From Gemmatimonadota bacterium (GTDB lineage Bacteria > Gemmatimonadota > Gemmatimonadetes > Palauibacterales > Palauibacteraceae): a stretch of 15,086 nucleotides of DNA. Below are positions 7,077-14,008 of this stretch, in pieces (within the stretch, counting starts at the first letter, position 1; each line of letters starts with the position of its first letter). The notes below the pieces were generated by a model. It had not been told where the DNA came from, made no database searches, and saw only the letters and a list, made by a program, of their open reading frames with translations. Location: positions 1 through 15,086 of the forward strand of contig JARFPW010000229.1 in assembly GCA_029288095.1 (NCBI GenBank), in the 5' to 3' direction. The position numbers and the translations under genes are program-made.

Positions 7077-7575
7077 GTCTTGGATATCTGTATACGCAGT
7101 GGGGGCCATACGTCAGTAGTTCGATGACGGACTCGAAGGACGCCCCCAGTCGCTCCGCCACCCGTTTCGAGGGCTCGTTGTCGGGGTCTATGTAGCTGAC
7201 GAGCGATTCAGCTGAGACAGTATCCCAGGCGTAGTCGCGCGCCACGAGCCCCGCCTCCGTCGCGTACCCCCTGCCCTGTACTTCAGGCACCAGCCAATAG
7301 CCGAGCTCCAGCTCGGGCCAGCCGTCCGAGAACCACAGCCCCACGCATCCGGCGAAGATTCCTGTCTCCTTCTCTTCGACGGCCCAGTAGCCATAGCCAC
7401 GCAGGGCCCAATGCCCGATAAGAGAGGCCATTTTCCGCCAGGCGCCTTCGCGCGGGGCCTGTCCGCCTATGTACTTCGCCAGTTCAGGGTCGGCGTAGTA
7501 GGCCGCGAAGGCATTGAAGTCGGCGTCACGCCACTGCCGCAGCAGAAGCCGTGGCGTTTCCAGCTCTACTGACAT
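7072..7575 (-). CDS. GNAT N-acetyltransferase (RimJ/RimL type)
   Basis: The 167-residue protein begins with ETPRLLLRQWRDAD, the usual opening of RimJ/RimL-like GNAT enzymes that acetylate amino groups of proteins, antibiotics or small molecules. The acetyl-CoA pyrophosphate loop is VQGRGYATEA, and DPDNEPSKRVAERLG is the typical following helix. ATG 7575 is chosen because it directly precedes the conserved opening, has AGGGG 8 nt upstream (plus-strand 7584-7588) and begins 11 nt after the M20 stop. A longer reading would run into the M20 gene. It is the last gene of the minus-strand unit. Substrate unknown. A link to acetylation of a beta-amino acid, as for YodP, is conceivable, but this is a generic GNAT sequence. 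Confidence 0.85.
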   Translation of the reverse strand: MSVELETPRLLLRQWRDADFNAFAAYYADPELAKYIGGQAPREGAWRKMASLIGHWALRGYGYWAVEEKETGIFAGCVGLWFSDGWPELELGYWLVPEVQGRGYATEAGLVARDYAWDTVSAESLVSYIDPDNEPSKRVAERLGASFESVIELLTYGPHCVYRYPRP

Positions 7576-7586
7576 GGCGTCGGCCC

Positions 7587-8978
7587 CTACCCCATCCGCT
7601 CCGCCACCGCATCGTAGAACCGCGCGATGGTCTCGATGCCCTGGTGGTAGGTATCGAGATCGATCCACTCGTTGGGCGCATGAAGGTTTGAGCCGGGCAG
7701 TCCGAAGCCGAGCAGGAGCACGGGCGCTCCGAACGTCTGCTCGAACAGCGGGATGATCGGGATCGAGCCACCCTCACGGAAGTAGACCGGTTCGCTGCCA
7801 AACGCCGCCTGGAGCGCGTCGCTCGCGGCATCGAACACCGGATCGGACGGATTCGCCGCCCAGGGCCAGCCGCCATGGTGGGGGCGTACCTCGACCGTCA
7901 CTCCCGCGGGTGCTGATTGCAGCACGTGCTCGGTGAACAGCCGGGCGATCTCGTCGGGATCCTGGTCGGGGACGAGCCGCATCGAGATCTTCGCCATCGC
8001 CTTCGCGGGCAGGACTGTCTTCGCCCCTTCCCCGGTGAACCCGCTCAACATCCCGTTGACGTCGCAGGTCGGACGGAACCCCAAGCGCTCGAGCGTGGTG
8101 AACCCGGCCTCGCCTCCCAGTTCGGGGGCACCTGTCTCGGCGCGGAACGCTTCGTCCGAGTACGGCAACTGCTCCATGTTGAGGCGATCGGCGTCGGAGA
8201 TGTCGCGAACTCGATCATAAAAGCCGGGGATCGTGACGCGGCCGTCGCCGTCCTTGAGTCCCGCGATGATCTCCGCCAGCGCGTTGGCCGGGTTCACGAC
8301 CGCTCCCCCGAAGCCACCTGAGTGCAGGTCGCCGGCGGGACCCTGGACGTGAACCTCCATATAGGCGAGTCCGCGCAAGCCGGTAGCTATCGAGGGCACT
8401 CCCTTTCCCAACATGCCGGTGTCGCTCACCACGACCGCATCGCAGGCGAGGCGCTCCGCATTGGCCGCCAGGAACGCCTCCAGATTCGTGCTCCCGACCT
8501 CCTCTTCGCCCTCGATTACCAGTTTCACGTTCACGGGCAGGCCGAGGCCCGTGGCCAGCCTCGCTTCGAGAGCCTTGATGTGCATGTGCACCTGGCCCTT
8601 GTCGTCGATGGCACCGCGCGCGTACATGCGGCCGTCACGCCGGGTCGGCTCGAACGGCGGTGAGTCCCACAGCTCCACCGGATCCACGGGCTGCACGTCG
8701 TAGTGGCCGTAAATCAGCAGAGTCGGCGAGGAGGGATCGACGATGTGCTGGGCGACGACGATCGGATTGCCGTCCGTCGCCACGACTTCGACCTCGGCGA
8801 TTCCGATGGCTCGGAGGTCCGCAGCAACTTTCTCGGCACACTCGGCTACCGACTCTGTGTATTCGGATTCGGTGCTGATACTGGGGATGCGCAGCAGGTC
8901 GGCCATCTCCTGCTCGAATCGGTCTCGGTTGTCGGACAGCCAGGCCACCAGGGATGGGTCGGTCGCGTTGGTATTCAT
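7587..8978 (-). CDS. M20 family dipeptidase
   Basis: The 463-residue cytoplasmic zinc dipeptidase resembles carnosinase/nonspecific dipeptidase-type M20 enzymes. The co-catalytic metal set is complete: His92 (YGHYDVQPVD), bridging Asp125 (ARGAIDDKG), the GEEEVGS pair Glu159/Glu160 (general base and ligand), Asp186 (VVSDTG) and His433 (NLHAPNEW). The middle third carries the dimerisation domain found in the family. ATG 8978 gives the normal length and starts just before the conserved domain. A longer reading would overlap the amidohydrolase gene. The bases before this ATG show no Shine-Dalgarno sequence, which is unusual here. It lies 49 nt after the amidohydrolase stop and 11 nt before the GNAT start. 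Probable job: hydrolysis of dipeptides or N-acyl amino acids taken into the cell. An ArgE/DapE/YodQ-type deacylase is the main alternative. Confidence 0.9.
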   Translation of the reverse strand: MNTNATDPSLVAWLSDNRDRFEQEMADLLRIPSISTESEYTESVAECAEKVAADLRAIGIAEVEVVATDGNPIVVAQHIVDPSSPTLLIYGHYDVQPVDPVELWDSPPFEPTRRDGRMYARGAIDDKGQVHMHIKALEARLATGLGLPVNVKLVIEGEEEVGSTNLEAFLAANAERLACDAVVVSDTGMLGKGVPSIATGLRGLAYMEVHVQGPAGDLHSGGFGGAVVNPANALAEIIAGLKDGDGRVTIPGFYDRVRDISDADRLNMEQLPYSDEAFRAETGAPELGGEAGFTTLERLGFRPTCDVNGMLSGFTGEGAKTVLPAKAMAKISMRLVPDQDPDEIARLFTEHVLQSAPAGVTVEVRPHHGGWPWAANPSDPVFDAASDALQAAFGSEPVYFREGGSIPIIPLFEQTFGAPVLLLGFGLPGSNLHAPNEWIDLDTYHQGIETIARFYDAVAERMG

Positions 8979-9027
8979 GAAGGAACGGTGTGGACTCGGG
9001 GGGAAAAATGCTACCTCTGGTCGGGCC

Positions 9028-10641
9028 TCAACTTCCGCCGGCAGAATGTTCGGCGGGGCGCGCCCTGATGACGGCACCTCGGCCCTTCTCAGTACTGGTG
9101 GCCACCGCCCCATCGAGCCACGCCGGTTCGCCGCCGACCCACACGGCGCGCATCCCCTCGGCCAGCAGATGCGGGTCACCGAATTCCGCGCGGTCGCGGA
9201 CTTCAGCCGGGTCGAATACGAGAAGATCGGCCGCCCAGTCGACCTGCAGTCGGCCCCGCGGGATGTCCGTGCGTGCCGGGTCGTCGAGTCCGATGATCGC
9301 GGCGGTGAGCCCCGACATTTTGTGCACCGCTTCCTCCAGGGTCAGGCGTTGCTCCTCCACGACGTAGCGGCGAAGCACGCGCGGGAACGAGCCGTAGCCT
9401 CGTGGATGCTGCATCGTCGGGCTTCCGTCGGATGATACGGCTACATGCGGATCGGTCAGCAGCGTGCCCATCACGCCTTCGTCCATCACGAAGTACGCCG
9501 CCTGCGCACCGCCGGGACCGAGCTCGATCAGCACGTCCTCGAATGGTCGATCGGTCTGCTCCGCCACCTCGGCCAGAGTCTGCCCGGACCACTCGCCCGA
9601 CCCGAACCGTGTGGCTTCCGGTCCGTTGCGACTCTCGACACGACCGCGGATGTGGGCCGCCAGCTCGCGCCGCCGCTCGTCGAGTACCGTGGCGTAGTCG
9701 TTGGGCGGCCGGGCCCATTCGGGGAACAGGATGCTGATACCGGTATAGCTGGCGGTGTAGGGATAGACGTCCGCCGTGACCTGGATTCCTTCCTGGCGCG
9801 CCTCTTCCATCGTTTCCAGCAGCGCGGTCGCTCCGGCGGGATCGCTTCCGAGCACGATCTTGAGGTGCGAGGCATGGACCCGGGCACCCGAGGCACGTCC
9901 CTGGGCGATCAGTTCGTTGAGCGACTCGGCAACCTGGTCGGCGTCCTCGCTCCGCAGGTGGCTGGAGATCACGCCGCCTGCCGCGGCGACGGGAGCGGCA
10001 ATCGCGGCCAGCTCGTCGGCCGCGGCCCGGGATCCGGGATCGTACTCCAGCCCGGTGGACAGGCCGAATGCTCCGGCATCGAGTCCCGTGGTGACGAGCT
10101 CCGTCATGCGAACGAGCCCCTCGGAGCCGGGGCGGTCATATCCAACCCCGGATTCGCGGCGGATTGTATTGTGGCCCACCAGGTAGGCGACGTTCACGGC
10201 GGGTCCCGCCGCATCCACAGAGTCCATGTGCGCGGACAGCGCTTCCGCCCTGGGACCGCCTCCGTCCTGCCCGAGCATGATCGTCGTCACGCCCATCGCG
10301 AGGAAGTTCGGAAACGCCGGATCGCCGATCGGATTGCCGTGGGCATGCGCGTCGATGAACCCGGGCGTTACGATGAGCCCCGTCGCCTCAAAGCGGTTTC
10401 GGACGTCGATCGTGTCGGCATCGATCGCGCCGATGAACGCGATCCGGCCGTCGCGCAGCAACACGTCGGCGCGACGCGATGCATCACCGCTGCCGTCCAC
10501 GACAGTCCCGCCTTCGATCAGCCAGTCATAGCCGGGTGCTGCGGGCGCGGCCTCGGACGAGGGCTCGGCGGAACAAGCTGCCAGCCCGGCGAATGCTGCG
10601 ACCAGGGCAAACCCCGTGCGGAGAATCGCGGCGTTACTCAC
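9028..10641 (-). CDS. Lipoprotein N-acyl-D-amino-acid deacylase-like amidohydrolase
   Basis: The 537-residue amidohydrolase-superfamily protein carries a lipoprotein signal (FAGLAAC, Cys23). Mature protein is therefore probably anchored in the envelope, unlike classical cytoplasmic D-aminoacylases. Metal-site motifs are His99/His101 (DAHAHGN), GHNTIR at 157, His228 (SSHLR), His256/His259 (HASHLK) and catalytic Asp405 (SSDGSP). The family's Cys ligand in GNCG is replaced by GQDGGG at 124-129. D-aminoacylases release the free amino acid from N-acyl-D-amino acids. The actual substrate could also be an N-acyl amino acid ester, a dipeptide or a cyclic amide. GTG 10641 overlaps the dehydrogenase stop (GTGA, 4 nt). 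The nearest AGGAGG lies 27 nt upstream, so translation probably depends on coupling. Confidence 0.87.
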   Translation of the reverse strand: MSNAAILRTGFALVAAFAGLAACSAEPSSEAAPAAPGYDWLIEGGTVVDGSGDASRRADVLLRDGRIAFIGAIDADTIDVRNRFEATGLIVTPGFIDAHAHGNPIGDPAFPNFLAMGVTTIMLGQDGGGPRAEALSAHMDSVDAAGPAVNVAYLVGHNTIRRESGVGYDRPGSEGLVRMTELVTTGLDAGAFGLSTGLEYDPGSRAAADELAAIAAPVAAAGGVISSHLRSEDADQVAESLNELIAQGRASGARVHASHLKIVLGSDPAGATALLETMEEARQEGIQVTADVYPYTASYTGISILFPEWARPPNDYATVLDERRRELAAHIRGRVESRNGPEATRFGSGEWSGQTLAEVAEQTDRPFEDVLIELGPGGAQAAYFVMDEGVMGTLLTDPHVAVSSDGSPTMQHPRGYGSFPRVLRRYVVEEQRLTLEEAVHKMSGLTAAIIGLDDPARTDIPRGRLQVDWAADLLVFDPAEVRDRAEFGDPHLLAEGMRAVWVGGEPAWLDGAVATSTEKGRGAVIRARPAEHSAGGS

Positions 10642-11891
10642 GCCGAGTGATCCATTGCGAGTTCGAGTCCTCCTGCCAGCAGACCGCGTTCGAGTGAGCC
10701 GCTCCGGCGGATGGATTCATCCACGGCATCGCTCACGATCCGGCGGATGGAGGCGAAGATCGTCTCGGGGTCGAGCGCCGTGTCGCTGGCGCTCTGGCGT
10801 GCGAACGCGTGCGCCGTCCCGCAGCTGGCGATCACGTCGGCGATAACCGCGAACTGCTCATCCGCCATACGCTCGACATGCGTGTCCCCGGGGTGGGCGG
10901 CCCAGAAGGGATGGTTCGCTCCCGACACGATCGTGTGGACGCCGGCCACGTCCAGGTGACCCAATCGCGCTTCGTCGATCGTCCCGGATGCCGCCGCGGC
11001 CACGAACACGTCCGCGGGCGTATCCCAGAACTGCCGCCGCCGGATTTCCGCGCCGCTTTTCACGTCTCCGGGTAGCCGGTTGCCCCCGCGGTCCAGGAGG
11101 AGCTGCTCAATTTCCGCCGACGCCATTCCGTCAGTGGCGAGGAGCGCGTCTTCCGCGTCACAGATCCCGACGATCCGGAACCCCGCGCGCGCCATGTAGA
11201 GGGCGGCGGCCCCACCCACGGCTCCGAAGCCCTGCAACAGAACGCGAGTGTCGCCGGGCGACCGGTCCTGGCGCTCCAGCAGACGCAACGCGGAGCAGGC
11301 GACGCTGTAGCCGGTGACGAGTCCGAACACGCGGGCCGGCCTGCCGGCCAGTCCGTACTCCGGCGGAACCGTCATGTCGAGACCGCTTCGCATCAGGTCG
11401 CATCGTCGGTCCAGCGCTTCGCCTTCGAGTCCGAAGTGGCCGGCGAGTACTCCGAGCTGTGGATGCCCGATCCCGATCTCCCGGCACACCGGCATCACGT
11501 CCGTCGCCTCACTAACGTTCAGATCCCCGGCGGTCCCGTAGCGGGTCTTCAACTCCGTGCGGATAGCCTGGAACCAGCGACCCAGCACTTCCCGCTTTCG
11601 CGGATCTGCCGGATCGAAGTCTATGCCGGACTTGGCGCCGCCGATCGGCGGCCCGGCCAGTGCGAACTTGAGCTCCATTGCCTTGGCGAGGAACGTCACC
11701 TCGTCACGGTTCAGCCCGGTTCGCATTCGGGTCCCGCCGCCCGCCGCGCCGCCCTTGAGGCTGTTGATGATCAGCCAGCCTCGGGCAGGCGACAGCGGGT
11801 CATTCCATTCAAACGCGATTTCGGGCGGCGCGCGGAAAAACTCTTCCACGCGTTCCCAGATCGCCGTTCGATCGGTTGCGAGAACCTCCAC
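10638..11891 (-). CDS. Glu/Leu/Phe/Val dehydrogenase family protein
   Basis: The 417-residue NAD(P)-dependent amino-acid dehydrogenase homologue would interconvert an amino acid with its 2-oxoacid and ammonia. The N-terminal substrate domain has Lys75 (MELKFALAG) and catalytic Lys87 (PIGGAKSGIDF). The nucleotide fold has LLQGFGAVGG (221-226). The catalytic Asp is probably Asp123, but its surroundings read TAGDLNVSEATDV instead of the usual PxPDxGT/TAEDVGT. The C-terminal IVSGANHPFW and ADVIASCGTAHAFA also differ from the common GANxPT and NAGG forms, so substrate and cofactor cannot be assigned. Length is closer to glutamate dehydrogenases (~420) than to leucine/phenylalanine ones (~350-360). 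GTG 11891 is chosen for its GGAGG 8 nt upstream. It starts 17 nt after the M1 peptidase stop. Complete gene, likely cytoplasmic. Confidence 0.85.
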   Translation of the reverse strand: MEVLATDRTAIWERVEEFFRAPPEIAFEWNDPLSPARGWLIINSLKGGAAGGGTRMRTGLNRDEVTFLAKAMELKFALAGPPIGGAKSGIDFDPADPRKREVLGRWFQAIRTELKTRYGTAGDLNVSEATDVMPVCREIGIGHPQLGVLAGHFGLEGEALDRRCDLMRSGLDMTVPPEYGLAGRPARVFGLVTGYSVACSALRLLERQDRSPGDTRVLLQGFGAVGGAAALYMARAGFRIVGICDAEDALLATDGMASAEIEQLLLDRGGNRLPGDVKSGAEIRRRQFWDTPADVFVAAAASGTIDEARLGHLDVAGVHTIVSGANHPFWAAHPGDTHVERMADEQFAVIADVIASCGTAHAFARQSASDTALDPETIFASIRRIVSDAVDESIRRSGSLERGLLAGGLELAMDHSA

Positions 11892-11899
11892 CGATATCG

Positions 11900-11904
11900 C
11901 CTCC
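11900..11904 (-). promoter_or_regulatory. Ribosome binding site fixing the GTG at 11891
   Basis: On the minus strand GGAGG sits 8 nt before GTG 11891, in the short gap after the M1 peptidase stop (11909-11911). A longer reading from 11963 would overlap the peptidase gene by more than 50 nt and adds residues with no family similarity. Confidence 0.75.
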
Positions 11905-11908
11905 CGGG

Positions 11909-13921
11909 TCAGGCCCCTGGCCGTTCCCAGTCGTTGTTGGTTCGGTCGATGTCCGGATACCACGAATCCGGATCGATGCTGACGTTACGGACCTGCCCGT
12001 CGGCCGGCACGAATTGCGTTACTTCGCGCGTACCTGCCCACACGGCAGCCGGCCACACATCCACGATCGTCGCGCCGCTTTCCAGTTCGAGGTGCAGCTC
12101 CACCGGCATGACGCCGCCGCGGTTGTTCGACACCGTAACCTCGACGCCGCCCTCCACGTCACTCACCGCCTCGACAGCCTGGTCCAGCGTCACGGTCTCG
12201 TAGTACCAAGACTGCCAGAACCAATCCAGGTCCGTACCGGCCGCCTCTTCCATCATCGCGAAGAAGTCCCACGGCATGGGATGCTTGTAGGCCCAGGTCT
12301 CGATGTAATCCCGGTATGCCGCGTCGAACGCATCCTCGCCCATCATGTGACGCAGCGTGTGCATCAGCATGCCGGGCTTCGAGTAGGCGGCGACACCGCG
12401 TCCGAACCCGTTCGGGGCGAAGTCGGTGTGCCACATGATCGGGACCTCCACCTCGGCCTGGGCCGCCCGCAGGTATCCGGCCATCGATCCGGCGCGTCCC
12501 GGTCGGCGCTCTTCGTCGGCCGCGTAGTAGTCGTCCATCGCCAGAGCCGTATTGAAGGTCGTGAACCCCTCGTCCATCCAGGCATAGGCGTTTTCCTTGG
12601 TCCCCACGATCATCGGCACCCAGAAGTGGCTCAACTCATGGGTGGTCACGCCGTTCAGCGACCGCGGATTATCGCGCCGGTTGATGAACGTGATCATCGG
12701 GTACTCCATGCCGCCGACCTGGGGCGGACCATACGCGACGGTCGCCGAGGGATAGGGATACGGATACAGGTAGTCGCTGAAGAACTCGATGGCCTTCTTG
12801 CCCATGGGCGCGGATTGGGCCCACGTCGTGACCTCCGGGTCGTACACGCCCTGGATGAGCGCCCTGCCCCGCTCGCTGCCTGTTTCGGCTCCGGTAGCAT
12901 CCCAGGCGTACTTGCTGGACGCGGCCCACGCGAAGTCGCGCACGTTGTCGGCCTCGAACCGCCACGTGTGCAAACCATCGCCCGCGGCTCGCGTCACTGT
13001 GCCGTCGGCGATATCGGCAGCGGTGACGATATGCACGAGCGTGTCCAGCGCCGGCGCCGACGCCAGCAGTGCTGACTGTTCGGGCCTCAGCACTTCGCCC
13101 GGATTGATGAGTGTTCCTGTTCCCACGACGACCCACTGCTCCGGAACCGTCACGTTCACCTCGAAATCACCGTAATCGACGTAGAACTCGCCGTCGCCGA
13201 GATAAGGCTCGAAATCAAGCCCGAACACGTCGTCGTGCACGACGACCTGCGGATACCATTGCGCGATGTTGAATACTTCGTTGTCCAGATGTCCGTTGCG
13301 GAAACCGCCGCCCCCGGACACTACGAATGACCAGTCGACCTCCAGCTCCAGTTGATCCCCCGCCGCCAGGGGCTCGCTCGGCCGGATGGCGACGAGGGTA
13401 CCGAGCATGAGAAAGCCGCCGTCACGGTTGAACGTCTGCCGCGTAGCCTCGCTGAGTTCTGTCCCGTTGGCGGCGATCCGCGACACTTCCATGCCACCTG
13501 TCAGTTGAACTGTCCGATTCCGCTCGACGCCTTCGGCGAACACGTTCTGGTACAGCCGCAGGGCCACCGTGGGCATCGCAACGGGCGAGTTGTTGTGGAT
13601 CGTGATGGTCTCGGTACCGGCGATGTGGGCCGAAGCCGGATCGAGTTCGACGTCGATCGAATAGTCGACCCGCTGTGTCCAGTAATTCGGACCGGGTCGG
13701 CCGTCGGCTGATCGAGTACCGGCCTCGAGGGCCCGGACGTAGGCTCCCGGCGGCTGTACGACGGGGAAAACCGGCGCCTCGGAGACCAGGCCGTCACCGA
13801 GGGCGGGCACAGCGGTTTCCTGTGCCTCGACGGTCGTGGGTACGCTCAGGAAGAGGAGCGCACCGACCACGCCCGCGACCACAGTCCGAATATTCATCAA
13901 CACCGCATCAAGATTGCTCAT
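11909..13921 (-). CDS. Exported M1 family metallopeptidase
   Basis: The 670-residue protein has an N-terminal signal peptide (hydrophobic ~13-28, likely cleavage near VEA-QE at ~33), so it acts in the periplasm or outside. A beta-rich N-terminal domain (~80-300) precedes the gluzincin domain. The exopeptidase loop is GGMEY (403-407), the GAMEN equivalent. The zinc site is His428-Glu429-x2-His432 (HELSH) with Glu451 (WMDEGF) 19 residues on, the HExxH-x18-E pattern of M1. Tyr513 (AAYSKPG) is the likely transition-state Tyr. The C-terminal ~90 residues look like a small beta-sandwich. The first ATG is preferred over ATG 13897 because a GGGGAGGGG site (plus 13925-13933) precedes it. Family members remove N-terminal amino acids from peptides. 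It heads a five-gene catabolic unit. Confidence 0.93.
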   Translation of the reverse strand: MSNLDAVLMNIRTVVAGVVGALLFLSVPTTVEAQETAVPALGDGLVSEAPVFPVVQPPGAYVRALEAGTRSADGRPGPNYWTQRVDYSIDVELDPASAHIAGTETITIHNNSPVAMPTVALRLYQNVFAEGVERNRTVQLTGGMEVSRIAANGTELSEATRQTFNRDGGFLMLGTLVAIRPSEPLAAGDQLELEVDWSFVVSGGGGFRNGHLDNEVFNIAQWYPQVVVHDDVFGLDFEPYLGDGEFYVDYGDFEVNVTVPEQWVVVGTGTLINPGEVLRPEQSALLASAPALDTLVHIVTAADIADGTVTRAAGDGLHTWRFEADNVRDFAWAASSKYAWDATGAETGSERGRALIQGVYDPEVTTWAQSAPMGKKAIEFFSDYLYPYPYPSATVAYGPPQVGGMEYPMITFINRRDNPRSLNGVTTHELSHFWVPMIVGTKENAYAWMDEGFTTFNTALAMDDYYAADEERRPGRAGSMAGYLRAAQAEVEVPIMWHTDFAPNGFGRGVAAYSKPGMLMHTLRHMMGEDAFDAAYRDYIETWAYKHPMPWDFFAMMEEAAGTDLDWFWQSWYYETVTLDQAVEAVSDVEGGVEVTVSNNRGGVMPVELHLELESGATIVDVWPAAVWAGTREVTQFVPADGQVRNVSIDPDSWYPDIDRTNNDWERPGA

Positions 13922-13924
13922 CCG

Positions 13925-13933
13925 CCCCTCCCC
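13925..13933 (-). promoter_or_regulatory. Ribosome binding site of the M1 peptidase gene
   Basis: GGGGAGGGG on the minus strand, with its GGGAGG core about 5 nt before ATG 13921. The internal ATG at 13897 has no comparable site, which fixes the start at 13921 despite the slightly long n-region of the signal peptide. Confidence 0.7.
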
Positions 13934-13940
13934 ATGTTCA

Positions 13941-13957
13941 ACCTGTACACCTGTACA
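13941..13957 (-). promoter_or_regulatory. Tandem ACCTGTAC repeat / TGTACA dyad, candidate operator
   Basis: ACCTGTAC occurs twice in tandem (13941-13948, 13949-13956). It contains TGTACA-N2-TGTACA (13944-13957), whose arms form an inverted repeat because each is self-complementary. The repeat lies 20-36 nt before the M1 peptidase start, between the ribosome binding site and any upstream promoter. This is a typical place for a repressor site. No clear -35/-10 pair was found in the 87-bp gap (13922-14008), and no regulator gene is in the window. Confidence 0.4.
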
Positions 13958-14008
13958 ATTAGAGGCCGTAAACTACGAACCGGCACACGGGCCGTCCAAA
14001 AACCGCCT

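Noticed and set aside
8979..9179. Longer start for the M20 dipeptidase
   Set aside because: It would overlap the 3' end of the amidohydrolase gene by about 150 nt and adds residues with no similarity to M20 enzymes.
9445..10650. 401-codon plus-strand frame opposite the amidohydrolase gene
   Set aside because: It is a shadow frame with no domain and no ribosome binding site. The minus strand carries a complete set of amidohydrolase motifs.
11876..13075. 399-codon plus-strand frame opposite the M1 peptidase gene
   Set aside because: It spans two real minus-strand genes and their gap, is His/Arg-rich and lacks any recognisable motif.
13981..14002. Hairpin plus A/T run in the gap after the LuxC-type gene as its terminator
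   Set aside because: The stem is only about 4 bp, and in the direction of transcription the T run comes before the hairpin, not after it.
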